Positions 15,996 through 25,478 of a DNA stretch of 64,000 nucleotides are shown here, piece by piece; positions within the stretch are counted from its first letter, which is position 1; the number at the start of each line of letters is the position of its first letter. The notes beneath the pieces were generated by a model. It did not search any database. It had not been told where the DNA came from and was given only the letters and a program-made list of their open reading frames with translations. Position numbers and translations under genes: made by a program. The DNA comes from CAWBQO01 sp963790965 (GTDB lineage: Bacteria; Bacteroidota; Rhodothermia; Rhodothermales; DASSAV01): contig CAWBQO010000005.1 of assembly GCA_963790965.1 (NCBI GenBank), positions 1-64,000 of the forward strand, read 5' to 3'.

Positions 15996-18083
15996 CTACA
16001 AAGGCTGGCCTTCGCCGTCGGCGGACGGGTACTCTTCGTCGGGCTGGACCGGCGCGATGGCACCGTCGCCGCCCTCGGCGGCCTCCGGCGCGCTCATATG
16101 CCCGTTCACGTTGACGTACTCGCCGTGCGGGCGCTCGCCGAGGATCTGGATCAGCTCCTTCGGTCCGAGCACTTCCTTCTGAAGCAGCGCCTGGGCCATG
16201 GCTTCGAGCAGCTCGCGCTTCTCCTCCAGGACCTGCCGCGCCCGCGCGCGCACCTCGTCGATGATCGCTTTTACTTCCTGATCGATCAGGAGCGCCGTCG
16301 TGTCCGAGTACGGCTTGTTGAAAGAAGGCGTTTCGGAGTCCCGCCCGGAGACGTTGAATGAAACGTACCCAACCTTCTCGCTCATGCCGTAATCAACGAC
16401 CATGGCATACGACATCTTGGTGATCCGCTCAAGGTCATTCTGCGCGCCCGTCGAGATGCGGCCGAATACAAGCTCCTCGGCCACACGGCCGCCTATAGCC
16501 ATCGTCATGCGGTCCACGAGGGCTTCCCGCGTGTAGAGGTAGCGCTCTTCGGGCAGGTACTGCGCGTAGCCGAGCGCTGCCAGTCCGCGCGGCACGATCG
16601 AGACCTTGACCACCGGATCGGTATACTTGAGAAACCAGCCGGTAATGGCGTGCCCGGCCTCGTGATAAGCCACGATCTCGCGCTCATCCGGCGAAATGAT
16701 CTTGTTCTTCTTCTCCAACCCGGCAATGACGCGGTCGATGGCGTGCTCGAAATCCTCCATCTCGATCGACTCCTTGTCCACGCGGGCGGCCAGAAGCGCC
16801 GCCTCGTTGCACACGTTCGCGATCTCGGCCCCGGCGAAGCCCGGCGTCTGGCTTGCCAGCACTTCGAGGTTCACGTCGTCCGCGAGGATCAGGTGCCGGG
16901 TATGGACTTTGAAGATCTGGGCGCGCTCGAGCCGATCCGGCTTGTCAATCATGATCTGCCGGTCGAAACGGCCCGGGCGCATCAGGGCGGTGTCGAGCAC
17001 GTCCGGACGGTTGGTCGCCGCCATGATGATGACGCCCTTGTCCGTGTTGAAGCCGTCCATCTCCACCAGGAGCTGGTTGAGCGTATTTTCGCGCTCGTCG
17101 TTGGCTCCCATCATCATGCCTTTTCCGCGCGAGCGCCCGATGGCGTCGATCTCATCGATGAAGATGATGCACGGCGCTTTCTCCTTCGCCTGCCGGAAGA
17201 GGTCGCGCACGCGCGCCGCCCCGACGCCAACAAACATCTCAACGAAATCCGAGCCGGAGAGCGAGAAGAACGGCACGCCCGCCTCGCCCGCAACGGCTTT
17301 CGCCAGGAGCGTCTTGCCCGTCCCCGGAGGACCGACCAGCAGGACGCCCTTGGGCAGCTTGCCGCCGAGTTTGGTGAACCGCTTCGGACTCCGCAGGAAC
17401 TCGACCACCTCCACGACTTCCTCCTTCGCTTCGTCAAGCCCAGCCACGTCTTTGAACGTCAGCTTCTGCTCGCTCATCGAATCGAAGAGGACAGCCTTGT
17501 TCTTGCCGATATTGAGCACCTGAGAGCCTGGGTTCATCCGGCGGAGCAGGAATACCCAGAGCACCACGAGAATCAGCAGCGGGAAAACCCACGTCAGCAG
17601 CCCGCCGAACCAGTTCTCCTCTTGTTTGGCGCTGTAGGCGAGGCCTTTGTTACCGGCCGCTTCCGCCTGCTCGTTGTAGGTGCGCAGAAACTCCGTCAGG
17701 TCGTGGTCGCTCGGCTTGACCGAGATGAACCCGCGCGGATTCTCGTCGGAACCGCCGCCGAGGATGTCCTGCCTCGGCTCGGCAACCTGCACGTGGTGCG
17801 ACTTGACGGCGGCTTCGGTGTACTCACCGTCGATCCGGCGATCATTGACGATCTCGACTTTGGCAACGTAGCCCGCTTCAACATACTCCAGGAAGCGGCT
17901 GTAGTCGATCGTGTTCGGCTCGTTGCGACCAACAAAGAGGAAGAAGTGGACAAGCAGCGCCGATAGGATGGCGATGTAGATCCACAGCGAGAACTTCGGG
18001 CGTCGGTCACCAAGGCGGCTCATTCGGCCGGAGGAATCGTCCCCTTTTCTCGGGTTCAACGGGTCGCGCTCTTTCTGCGCCAT
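15996..18083 (-). CDS. ftsH: ATP-dependent membrane zinc metalloprotease FtsH
   Basis: Hexameric inner-membrane AAA+ protease for quality control of membrane and regulatory proteins. The 695-aa product has a first membrane helix at about 32-51, a periplasmic domain, and a second helix at about 160-181. The AAA core follows: Walker A GPPGTGKT at 251-258, Walker B IIFIDEIDAIG at 306-316, and SRH with TNRPDVLD...RPGRFDRQI. The M41 zinc site is HEAGH at 474-478. The periplasmic domain is slightly enlarged by a Gly-rich loop. It is divergent in function from, but on the same strand as, the upstream MGMT-like gene (81-nt gap). Confidence 0.97.
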   Translation of the reverse strand: MAQKERDPLNPRKGDDSSGRMSRLGDRRPKFSLWIYIAILSALLVHFFLFVGRNEPNTIDYSRFLEYVEAGYVAKVEIVNDRRIDGEYTEAAVKSHHVQVAEPRQDILGGGSDENPRGFISVKPSDHDLTEFLRTYNEQAEAAGNKGLAYSAKQEENWFGGLLTWVFPLLILVVLWVFLLRRMNPGSQVLNIGKNKAVLFDSMSEQKLTFKDVAGLDEAKEEVVEVVEFLRSPKRFTKLGGKLPKGVLLVGPPGTGKTLLAKAVAGEAGVPFFSLSGSDFVEMFVGVGAARVRDLFRQAKEKAPCIIFIDEIDAIGRSRGKGMMMGANDERENTLNQLLVEMDGFNTDKGVIIMAATNRPDVLDTALMRPGRFDRQIMIDKPDRLERAQIFKVHTRHLILADDVNLEVLASQTPGFAGAEIANVCNEAALLAARVDKESIEMEDFEHAIDRVIAGLEKKNKIISPDEREIVAYHEAGHAITGWFLKYTDPVVKVSIVPRGLAALGYAQYLPEERYLYTREALVDRMTMAIGGRVAEELVFGRISTGAQNDLERITKMSYAMVVDYGMSEKVGYVSFNVSGRDSETPSFNKPYSDTTALLIDQEVKAIIDEVRARARQVLEEKRELLEAMAQALLQKEVLGPKELIQILGERPHGEYVNVNGHMSAPEAAEGGDGAIAPVQPDEEYPSADGEGQPL

Positions 18084-18164
18084 GTAATAATATACTTAAG
18101 GGTATCTCCGGCGATCTATATAGCGAGTGCCGTACCCCTGCCGAACGGCAATGGTTCCACCTCG

Positions 18165-18599
18165 TTACGCGCGACGCCCGTCGCTGCCGCCGCCGGGAAG
18201 GCCGCCGTCGCATCTTTCGGACAGCGGCAACTCGGGCCTCCATAGGTGCGCTTCGAGGTCCACCGAGCCGTCTTCCCGGAAGCGAATGCCTTCCGCGCGG
18301 AGGCGCTCTTCCATTACAAAGGGGCCTTCGAAATGCATTCGGCCGCTGAGCGCGCCAAAGCGGTTCACTACCCGGTGGCAGGGGTACCCGGAGCCGGCCG
18401 CGCTGTTGAGCGCGTAGCCGACCATGCGCGCCGAGGAGCGCAGCCCAAGGCTACCGGCGATTAGCCCGTAGGTTGTGACCTTGCCTTCCGGAATGGCGTC
18501 AACCACGCGAAGCACGCGGCTAAAGAAGTCGCCCGGTCTCTCACTGGGGGAGGATGTCGAAAGCGATGTTCCGCTCGACGCCTTTTCCGCTCGTTTCAT
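18165..18599 (-). CDS. MGMT-family (O6-alkylguanine-DNA alkyltransferase-like) protein
   Basis: The 144-aa product contains only the C-terminal DNA-binding/active-site domain of the MGMT family: VLRVVDAIPEGKVTTYGLIAGSLGLRSSARMVGYAL, then YPCHRVVNRFGALSGR. The PCHR cysteine (C74) that accepts the alkyl group in true MGMTs is kept, unlike alkyltransferase-like proteins with Trp there. It could repair alkylated bases or flag them for excision. The ATG at 18599 overlaps the 3' end of the upstream GWxTD gene by 59 nt, so a later non-ATG start is possible. Confidence 0.85.
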   Translation of the reverse strand: MKRAEKASSGTSLSTSSPSERPGDFFSRVLRVVDAIPEGKVTTYGLIAGSLGLRSSARMVGYALNSAAGSGYPCHRVVNRFGALSGRMHFEGPFVMEERLRAEGIRFREDGSVDLEAHLWRPELPLSERCDGGLPGGGSDGRRA

Positions 18600-20463
18600 C
18601 GGTCAATCTCAACTTGATTTGGACGCGGTCAGCCTGGTCCCACTCGGAGAGGTCCAGCACCATATACTCGGAGGCAGAGCGTTCTTCTCCGGAGTACGAG
18701 GCGCTCGTGGCGGTGCGGCTCCTTCGGTCTCGCCGCAACAGCCTCGCAAGCCCCGTTTCCCGGTCCACCCCCATGACTTCATAATCGACCCGGTAGCGCG
18801 TCTTGTCGTCGGCACCAAACACAAGGCCGTAAGCTTCGAAGTAAAGTCCGAGCAGCGCCGAAGGGGCAAGCTCGGCGTACGGGTGCGGTGCCCGGCGGCG
18901 CGCTTCGGTGACGGACGGCGGAGCCTCGGTTGGCGCGATGAGAAACGGCCGAAGGTCGCTCATTTCGAGTACTGCAGGATCCGCACTGAGCGCCACGAGC
19001 CTGTCGGACCGGCGAACGGCAAAGCCAAGCGGTGGACCCGTTTCCGCCGCGGATTCGCGCAAGCGCGCGGCGAACGTTTGCAGCTGCAGCGCCACTTCGT
19101 ACGGCCCGTCGCTGCCGGCAAGCTGCAACGTCTGACCGGGAATGACCTCGCCGCCGCTGGTGGTGACGTTCGTCACGGCCATGTTGCGCATGTCGATGAG
19201 ATTGCGGCGGAACTGGTCGTCATACTGGACGGCGGACGCCTTGATCACCTGAACGCCCCCGCCGAAGCCGGATCGGTTCAACTCGCGCTGCCGCCGCTTC
19301 GAGGGCGAGAGCGCGCCCGGCGGAAGGCCCCAGTAGACTTCCGTGCGCGTCGTGCCGTCGGCGTCGCGGAAACGCGCGTAGCGCACCGCCACATCGAGCG
19401 CTTTCGGGGCCATCTCGCTCTCGACGTCCGCGAAGGACACGGGCATGTTCACCTCGCGCCGCTGCACGGCTTCCAGATCTTCGGCATCGCTCTGCGCCAG
19501 CCGCCGGGACACGAAGATCTCGACCGGGTCTACGCCAACCATCGAGTTCTCGAAGATGACGCGGGCGTTCGTTCCGCCGACGCCCGCTCGCCGGATGCGC
19601 GTGCCCATGATTGGCTCCGCCCCGAGTTCGGCCGAAGTCGCCTGTTCCTCCTGCCAGAGCATATACTGCTCAACCTCGATGAACCGCGCAGCAAAATCGG
19701 CGTGGAGCACGGAAAGCCGGCCGTAGATGTGCCGCAGCACGGCAAGCAGCGTCAGCGCCTGTCCTCGGTCGCGCATGGCGGACGTGCCGCCGTTTCGTAT
19801 GCGCGAAGGGATGAGATCCGCCGTCGTCCCCACGCGATACGCACCCTCGTCGTTCAAGATAAAAATATAAAGGCCCGTATAATCGACGGCGGGATAGGTC
19901 CAGACTTCATTCTTTGGGAACTCGCTGACGACGACGTTCGAACCAAACCGGATGATCTCGCGCAGCACCGGCCCGTCGTTGAAGTCAATTTCCGTTCGCC
20001 GCGTGGGTGCGCCAAAGCGCACGTAAGTCTCTCCCCTATCATCAAGCGCCGTCGGGCGGCCCGTCTCGGGAAACTCCGCTTCGGCGTAGAGCACCCGAGC
20101 AAGGTGCTCGTTGAGGCGCTCGTTCGTGAGCGTGGCCGGAACGGGATCGTGCCTGCGCCACCAGAGGGCCGGATCTGCGATGCCCCGGCCGCTGATGAGG
20201 CCAAACTGGGCGCGCAAACGGCCCACGACCGCAGCGCCTTTTTCGTCCTCCGGTTGCCCGGCCAGCAGCGACACGTAGATGGCCCCGGCCGAATCCAGCG
20301 CCCCCGGCCGTTCCGAACGCACAAGGAGCTTCAGCAGCGAGTCTGCCGCTACCGCGTCCATCTCACGCACGGCGACGGGAACCGCCTGCGCGTGTACCGG
20401 AGAGAGGATACCGAGCAGAAAGAGAAAAACGAGCGAGAGCCGGGCCTTCGAGCGTTTGCGCAT
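18541..20463 (-). CDS. Exported GWxTD domain-containing protein
   Basis: The 640-aa product has a signal peptide (hydrophobic core about residues 8-22, cleavage near HAQA). A GWxTD-type module follows: WWRRHDPVPATLTNERLNEHLARVLYAEAEF...LDDRGETYVRFGAPTRR, about residues 100-155. The remaining ~450 residues are mixed alpha/beta, with a C-terminal beta-rich part. GWxTD proteins are widespread in Bacteroidota and relatives, and their biochemical role is not established. It overlaps the MGMT-like gene downstream and is probably co-transcribed with it and ftsH. Confidence 0.85.
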   Translation of the reverse strand: MRKRSKARLSLVFLFLLGILSPVHAQAVPVAVREMDAVAADSLLKLLVRSERPGALDSAGAIYVSLLAGQPEDEKGAAVVGRLRAQFGLISGRGIADPALWWRRHDPVPATLTNERLNEHLARVLYAEAEFPETGRPTALDDRGETYVRFGAPTRRTEIDFNDGPVLREIIRFGSNVVVSEFPKNEVWTYPAVDYTGLYIFILNDEGAYRVGTTADLIPSRIRNGGTSAMRDRGQALTLLAVLRHIYGRLSVLHADFAARFIEVEQYMLWQEEQATSAELGAEPIMGTRIRRAGVGGTNARVIFENSMVGVDPVEIFVSRRLAQSDAEDLEAVQRREVNMPVSFADVESEMAPKALDVAVRYARFRDADGTTRTEVYWGLPPGALSPSKRRQRELNRSGFGGGVQVIKASAVQYDDQFRRNLIDMRNMAVTNVTTSGGEVIPGQTLQLAGSDGPYEVALQLQTFAARLRESAAETGPPLGFAVRRSDRLVALSADPAVLEMSDLRPFLIAPTEAPPSVTEARRRAPHPYAELAPSALLGLYFEAYGLVFGADDKTRYRVDYEVMGVDRETGLARLLRRDRRSRTATSASYSGEERSASEYMVLDLSEWDQADRVQIKLRLTDETSGKGVERNIAFDILPQ

Positions 20464-20641
20464 CTGCCGCGTGGAAGGAGCTATAGGATTAGCCGTTCGG
20501 CCGGTGCTTGGGCGGCGCGCCGACCTCTACCCATCTCAACGGTTTAATAGTACATAGATGTTCCCCGCCGCTCACCTGCTCCACAGGCTGAGACGCCCGG
20601 CTCCTGCCCCAATCATGCAGGCGCGGCAGCTTGCCGGCGCG

Positions 20642-21175
20642 TCAGGGTTTCCCGCCCAACTTCTGCGAGAGATTGCTTTCGTGAAGTCTCATTCCAATGT
20701 CGCGCAGGTACTGCATATCCGCCTCGACGATACTGTGAGCGATCTGAAGCATCGTAAAGGAATGTTCGCCGGCGTGCGCCTCGCGGTTCCACACCTCTCC
20801 CGGAAGCGTGCGCAGGTATGCCACAAGCCCGTTTCTCGCTTCCGCAACCTTCAAGAGAATGTCCTCAGGCGGCATTTCATTCCACGGCGCGCTCTCGGCG
20901 AGCGTGCGCTCCTCCACCACCTCGAGTTCAGGGTCTTTCTCTGCAGCGAGTCGCTCGAACCAGCGCCTTCGAACAGCGTCATCGGCTGCCGCAATGAGGC
21001 CCAGTGTTTCCTTGATCGACCACTCCTCCGGCAGCGGCCTGCCCTCGAGTAGCAGGGGCGGAACGCGTCCGATGAGCGGGCGCAGCGCCTCCATTTCATC
21101 GGAGAGGTAGGCAAGCTGGTCCAGCACCGCCTCCCGAGCCTCCGCCTCCGTCCGGGGTCGTCGCGGCGCGGTCAC
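20642..21175 (-). CDS. DinB/YfiT-like four-helix protein
   Basis: The 177-aa product has the DinB-superfamily layout: PLPEEWSIKETLGLIAAADDAVRRRWFERL near the N-terminus and SFTMLQIAHSIVEADMQYLRDIG near the C-terminus. Classical members bind a metal through three histidines. Only the C-terminal His (IAHS) is obvious here, since the first site reads LGLIAAAD, so metal binding is uncertain. It overlaps the stop of the upstream NuoI-like gene by 4 nt (21172-21175), indicating an operon. Confidence 0.75.
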   Translation of the reverse strand: MTAPRRPRTEAEAREAVLDQLAYLSDEMEALRPLIGRVPPLLLEGRPLPEEWSIKETLGLIAAADDAVRRRWFERLAAEKDPELEVVEERTLAESAPWNEMPPEDILLKVAEARNGLVAYLRTLPGEVWNREAHAGEHSFTMLQIAHSIVEADMQYLRDIGMRLHESNLSQKLGGKP

Positions 21176-21903
21176 GACGGCTGCGCTATGGGCAGCTGCA
21201 CGTCGCTACGCTCCGGCCCTACGCGCACCCCGCCCCACGTACGGTTCGCTGCGACCATTGCCGGTTCATGCAGATGCGTGTTCTGCAGCGCCGGCATCCC
21301 TTCCGCCGCCAACCAGACCAAAAAGTGCTGATCCTTGACGCTGTGGAGGTTATTGTCCTCCTGAAAGTCCCAGTGCTGCCCGAACTGCGGGTCGCGGTAG
21401 CGCGCCAGCCAGTCCAGCCGGTCCTTTAGAAGCTCTGCCGGAATGAGCAGCCGGTCGATTCCAAAAACGGCCTCCTCCCTGCTGTGGAACGTCAGGTCGT
21501 ACTGGTTGGACATGATGATCGCCTCTTCCGGACACACTTCCTCGCAGTAGCCGCAGTACATGCAGCGAAGCATGTTGATTTCGAACCAGACCGGCTCACG
21601 CTCCTTCACGTTCTCCACTTCGGAGGACTGCATCGAAATAGCCATGGGCGGACAGGCGCGGGCGCAAAGATTGCACGAGACGCAGCGCGGGCGACCGTTC
21701 TCCTCGACGAGCACCGGGCGGCCGCGAAAGACGGCGGGCGGGTACCACTGCTCCTCCGGATACTGCACGGTGTACATAGGCTCCCGCGTCATCTTCTTAA
21801 GGCTATATCCAAGCCCCTTAAAGACTTCCGGCAGATACATCCGCTCCCAGAAATTCAGCTTGCGCTCGTTCTTCGGACTCGTGTTGACTGGTTTGCCTGG
21901 CAT
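21172..21903 (-). CDS. NuoI-like protein with two [4Fe-4S] clusters
   Basis: The 243-aa product matches complex I subunit NuoI. It has the N-terminal segment FKGLGYSLKKMTREPMYTVQYPEE, then two cluster motifs, CVSCNLCARACPP and CMYCGYCEEVCPEEAI, followed by RLLIPAELLKDRLDWLARYRD. NuoI passes electrons from peripheral clusters towards quinone. No other nuo genes are nearby; the downstream partner is a DinB-like gene overlapping by 4 nt. The C-terminal ~60 residues (after QFGQHWDFQEDNN) extend beyond usual NuoI. It could be the sole nuoI in a scattered complex I or a related ferredoxin-type protein. Confidence 0.85.
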   Translation of the reverse strand: MPGKPVNTSPKNERKLNFWERMYLPEVFKGLGYSLKKMTREPMYTVQYPEEQWYPPAVFRGRPVLVEENGRPRCVSCNLCARACPPMAISMQSSEVENVKEREPVWFEINMLRCMYCGYCEEVCPEEAIIMSNQYDLTFHSREEAVFGIDRLLIPAELLKDRLDWLARYRDPQFGQHWDFQEDNNLHSVKDQHFLVWLAAEGMPALQNTHLHEPAMVAANRTWGGVRVGPERSDVQLPIAQPS

Positions 21904-21935
21904 AGGAAAGATCAGGTATGCGCGCGAGGAAAGCT

Positions 21936-21943
21936 CAAATATA
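21936..21943 (-). promoter_or_regulatory. Bacteroidota-type -7 box upstream of the NuoI-like gene
   Basis: The minus strand reads TATATTTG, a perfect TAnnTTTG box, 33 nt upstream of the ATG at 21903. I see no clear TTG at the expected upstream distance, so confidence is moderate. Confidence 0.4.
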
Positions 21944-22520
21944 AGGCACGAACCCCCGCATACGCATTCGGGATCCGTGAAGAGGTGGGTTTGCGTCTCG
22001 CCCTCTCCCAGGTGAAACCCGTATTGCCGCAGGCGTAGATCATGTACACGTCAAAACCCGCACCCGTCGGGAGCAGAAATAAGCCATGACTGATCACGTC
22101 CAGTTCGATTTGCCTGTGAATGTACGGTCGATCACGCGGCGCGAGCCGGACGGTTTTTGTCTACGAGCCGCGGCTCACAGCCGCCGTAAAGTGCTCCAAA
22201 ACCGTCGCGCCTCGCACGGCCGTTTCAGCCTTTCAGATTATCGTTTGTTCTTTGAGACTGTAGAGACGTGAAACAAAGTTCGCGGTCGAAACCCTTCCAA
22301 ATAGCGCCAACGCCGCTCCCCGCTCGAGGCGGGCAGAGGCGGCATTATGCAGCATTCCACCCGGGCAGGCCGCGCGACGCAGCCGCCGCGTAATCCCTCG
22401 AAAATCCAGGTACCTTTGCATCCCGTGGCATCCTGCCCCGCCGCAGAAATCACCGCTGACGTTGCAGCCTCGGTTGCCATTCCCGCCTCCCGGCAGTGGC
22501 ACTATCCCACCGTGCCCCAC
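21944..22520. other. Non-coding gap between the GH3 gene and the NuoI-like gene
   Basis: About 580 bases without a believable gene. Open frames here are short, rich in Arg/Cys/Gly and overlap each other on both strands. I saw no tRNA cloverleaf, strong terminator or repeat. It probably contains the 3' trailer of the GH3 transcript and the promoter of the NuoI-like gene. Confidence 0.5.
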
Positions 22521-25112
22521 TCACCGCACCGCCAGCCGCATTGCCGCCCGGATGTCGTCCGAGGCCGCGCCGACTCGCAGTTCGACCGGGGCCGCCTCCA
22601 GCACCCACTCGTCCGTGTCTGCATCCCAGTAGCTCAGGTCGTCGGCCGCGAGCGTGAATGTCACGGTGCGCCTCTCCCCTGCGGGAATATGCACGCGCTC
22701 GAACCCGCGAAGCGTCTGCTTCGGGCGCGACACGGCAGAGGACGGGAACGCGGCGTAGAGCTGCGCCACTTCGTCGCCATCCTTCGCGCCCGTGTTGGTC
22801 ACGTCCACCGACACCCTCACGGTACCGCCCGCGCGAAGCGCATCGGCATCCGCGTGCAGATTCGAGTAGACAAAGCTCGTGTAACTCAGTCCGTGGCCAA
22901 AAGCATACAGCGGATCACCGTCGAAGTAGCGATAGGAGCGGCCGTCCATGTTGTAGCTCTCGAAGGGCGGCAGATCGGCCGTCGAGCGGTAGAACGTCAC
23001 CGGGAGCCGCCCGGCCGGATTGTAGTCGCCAAAGAGCACATCCGCAATGGCCGTCCCCGCCGCCTGTCCCGGATACCAGGCCTCCAGGATGGCGGGCACG
23101 TGCTCATCGGCCCACCCGACGCCGAGGGCGCTGCCGTTAAGGAGGACGAGAACAGTGGGTTTTCCGAGCGCCACCACCCGTTCCATCAATCGCTGCTGAG
23201 AAGCCGGGAGGGCGATGTCCGTCCGGTCGCCCCCGCGAAAGCCCTCTATTTGCACGTCCATCTCCTCCCCTTCGAGGCGCGGCGAGAGGCCGAGCACCAG
23301 CACGACCGCATCAGCATCCCGCGCAATATCCAGAGCCTCTTCCGCGAGCGCCTCCGCATCCGGCGGACGGCTCCAGACGAGGTTCATCGTAGCGTCGCCG
23401 TACGACTCCGCTGCATCGAGCCGAATCGGATACGACCGCCCCGCCTCGAGCCACACCGGCTCCGACAAGACGACCCGCGGATCCCCCAGTTCGTCATTCA
23501 TGCTGTAGCGCGAGCGCGACACGATCGTGTCGCCCACCACCAGTTCGTAACGCATCGTGGAGATCGTCCCCAAGCGATAAGCTCCGGTTGCGGGCGGACG
23601 CATGGTACCCGTCCAGCGCACGCTGAAATCATCCTTGTCAACGCCCGTGCGCGGCGCGCCCTCGCCCCAGCGGGCATCCACGACATTGACCCGCTCGTCA
23701 TAGACCGGATCGTCTGCCGGCGTGTAGCTGCCGAAGATTTCCATCTTGAGTCCGCCCGGCAGTACGCTCGCGGGCACCGTCTCGATGTGCGGGAAGCCCT
23801 CGGCCAGGTCGCTTCCTCGCGCGTAGCGCACGACCGTTCTCTGCGCGACGGCCTCACGGATGCCCCGCAGCGGGGTCACGGGATCGGCCGGCGTTCCGTT
23901 GTAATTGCCGAGGAGCGTCATCCAGTCGTCAGCATTGGGGCCAATCACCGCAATGCTGCCGACATCTTTGGCAAGGGGCAAGACGCCGTCGTTCTTCAGG
24001 AGCACCATCGACTCCCGCGCAACCCGCCGCGCCAGCCGCCGATGCTCAGGCGTGTCCAGGCTATCAATAGGTATGGCCGCATATGGCACCCGCGCCGGCG
24101 GATCGAACATGCCGAGCCGGAAGCGCGCCACGAAGAGCCGCTCCAGCGCCTGGTCCACCGCCTTTTCAGAGACCAGCCCTTTCTCAACCGCTTCCACCAG
24201 GTGCGGATAGACTTCTGTACCACATTCGAGGTCCGTTCCCGCCTTCAGCGCACGGGCCGCGGCCTCAGCCGGCGTCCCAACGAGCTTGTGGTGCGCGTAG
24301 ATATCGCTGAGCGCCCAGCAGTCCGACACGACGAAGCCGGCAAAGCCCCACTCGTCCCGCAGGATCGTCTGCAAGAGTTCGGGACTGCTGCACGCAGCTT
24401 CGCCGCCCACGCGGTTGTAGGCGCACATGAGGGAGTACGCGCCGCCTTCGCGGATGCCCGTCTCGAACATCGGAAGGTACGTTTCGCGAAGGTCGCGCTC
24501 GCTTACAACCGCATCAAAGACGTGCCGCTGTGGCTCCGGGCCGCTGTGAACGGCAAAATGCTTGACCGTGGCGATGGTCTTGAAGTAGTTCGGGTCGTCG
24601 CCCTGGAGGCCTCGGATGAACGGCACTGCAAGCCTGCCGGTGAGGAACGGATCCTCGCCGTAGGTCTCCTGTCCCCGCCCCCAGCGCGGATCGCGGAACA
24701 GGTTGATATTCGGCGACCATATGGTGAGGCCCTGGTAGCGGAGGCGACTGTTCTGACGAAGGTACTCGTGGTGCTTCGCTCGAGCCTCCTCCGAGATCGT
24801 CCCTGCCATTTCGAAGACGAGCGAATCGTCCCACGTCGCCGCGACCCCGATGGCCTGCGGGAAAACGGTCGCGAGTCCCGAGCGCGCTACGCCGTGAAGC
24901 GCTTCGTTCCACCAGTTGTACTCCGGCACCCCGAGCCGCTCGACGGCTGGCGCGCGGTCCAGCATCTGCGACGCTTTCTCCTCCAGCGTCATCCGCCCGA
25001 CAAGGTCCGCCGCTCGCACCTCCGGCGAGAGGGAAGGATCCATGTACGCCTGCCCCTGGGCAGCCGGAACGAAAAGCAACACAGCGGCAAACGATGCAAA
25101 GGAGAGGCGCAT
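22521..25112 (-). CDS. Exported GH3 beta-glycosidase (xylosidase/glucosidase type) with PA14 insertion
   Basis: The 863-aa product has a signal peptide (about 1-21). The GH3 TIM-barrel domain has YNWWNEALHGVAR, WSPNINLFRDPRWGRGQETYGEDPFLTG and KHFAVHSGPEPQRH. Its nucleophile is in GFVVSDCWA (Asp about 264). The alpha/beta sandwich (ESMVLLKNDGVLPL) is interrupted at about 440-570 by a PA14-like module (DFSVRWTGTMRPPATGAYRLG). A C-terminal fibronectin III-like domain follows (VSVDVTNTGAKDGDEVAQLY). The arrangement resembles beta-xylosidases or beta-glucosidases with PA14 domains that help bind oligosaccharides. Exact sugar is not readable. Confidence 0.92.
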   Translation of the reverse strand: MRLSFASFAAVLLFVPAAQGQAYMDPSLSPEVRAADLVGRMTLEEKASQMLDRAPAVERLGVPEYNWWNEALHGVARSGLATVFPQAIGVAATWDDSLVFEMAGTISEEARAKHHEYLRQNSRLRYQGLTIWSPNINLFRDPRWGRGQETYGEDPFLTGRLAVPFIRGLQGDDPNYFKTIATVKHFAVHSGPEPQRHVFDAVVSERDLRETYLPMFETGIREGGAYSLMCAYNRVGGEAACSSPELLQTILRDEWGFAGFVVSDCWALSDIYAHHKLVGTPAEAAARALKAGTDLECGTEVYPHLVEAVEKGLVSEKAVDQALERLFVARFRLGMFDPPARVPYAAIPIDSLDTPEHRRLARRVARESMVLLKNDGVLPLAKDVGSIAVIGPNADDWMTLLGNYNGTPADPVTPLRGIREAVAQRTVVRYARGSDLAEGFPHIETVPASVLPGGLKMEIFGSYTPADDPVYDERVNVVDARWGEGAPRTGVDKDDFSVRWTGTMRPPATGAYRLGTISTMRYELVVGDTIVSRSRYSMNDELGDPRVVLSEPVWLEAGRSYPIRLDAAESYGDATMNLVWSRPPDAEALAEEALDIARDADAVVLVLGLSPRLEGEEMDVQIEGFRGGDRTDIALPASQQRLMERVVALGKPTVLVLLNGSALGVGWADEHVPAILEAWYPGQAAGTAIADVLFGDYNPAGRLPVTFYRSTADLPPFESYNMDGRSYRYFDGDPLYAFGHGLSYTSFVYSNLHADADALRAGGTVRVSVDVTNTGAKDGDEVAQLYAAFPSSAVSRPKQTLRGFERVHIPAGERRTVTFTLAADDLSYWDADTDEWVLEAAPVELRVGAASDDIRAAMRLAVR

Positions 25113-25148
25113 GGGAGGAGACAGGGCGGGTTCAAGAACCGGGATGCC

Positions 25149-25179
25149 TAAAAGTACCCCGCCGCACGCATAGAGTCAA
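25149..25179 (-). promoter_or_regulatory. Promoter of the GH3 gene
   Basis: On the minus strand TTG (25177-25179), a 20-nt spacer and TACTTTTA (25149-25156) match the Bacteroidota primary sigma consensus TTG-N19/21-TAnnTTTG in all but the last base. It lies about 37 nt upstream of the ATG at 25112. Confidence 0.6.
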
Positions 25180-25346
25180 CGCGCCCCGGGTACCGGCGTG
25201 AGGCATGGACACTTCGGACCCGTACGTTGCGGACTCGGCAGATCTACAAAACCGCCGCGGCACAGGAGCCTGTTGAAACAAGGCCAATCCAGACGGGGCA
25301 TCAAAGGTCGTGTGACTTAACGCAACACCGGCCGAAAGCAAGCCTT

Positions 25347-25461
25347 AGATGCTTCGCTTGGCCGGCATGACACGGGCGGGACGTTCTGCTTTCCTCGTGC
25401 TCCTTCGATCTACGCCTCCTCCAACGTCCCCGGTTGTCATCCTGAACAGAGTGAAGGATCT
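25347..25461. repeat. Degenerate inverted repeat pair (TGTCATCCTGA...GAAGGATCT type)
   Basis: TTGTCATCCTGAACAGAG and its continuation TGAAGGATCT occupy 25434-25461. A diverged opposite-orientation copy, AGATGCTTCGCTTGG plus CCGGCATGACAC, lies at 25347-25373. The two halves are related when one is reverse-complemented. Another fragment, CTCCTTCGATCTAC, is at about 25399-25412. Sequences of this kind recur as intergenic repeats in many bacterial genomes. Here they appear decayed. Confidence 0.5.
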
Positions 25462-25478
25462 ACCCTTCCAGGCTGCCG

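Noticed and set aside
15798..16361. 187-codon plus-strand frame upstream of and across the 3' end of ftsH
   Set aside because: It is mostly antisense to ftsH and has no protein-like features.
18475..20547. 690-codon plus-strand frame opposite the GWxTD gene
   Set aside because: It is a mirror frame of a real gene with no family motifs.
21912..22097. 61-codon minus-strand frame upstream of the NuoI-like gene
   Set aside because: No domain or ribosome-binding site, and it covers the likely promoter box.
22347..25151. 934-codon plus-strand open frame opposite the GH3 gene
   Set aside because: It is rich in Arg/His/Pro with no domain, and the minus strand encodes a complete GH3 enzyme with signal peptide and catalytic motif.
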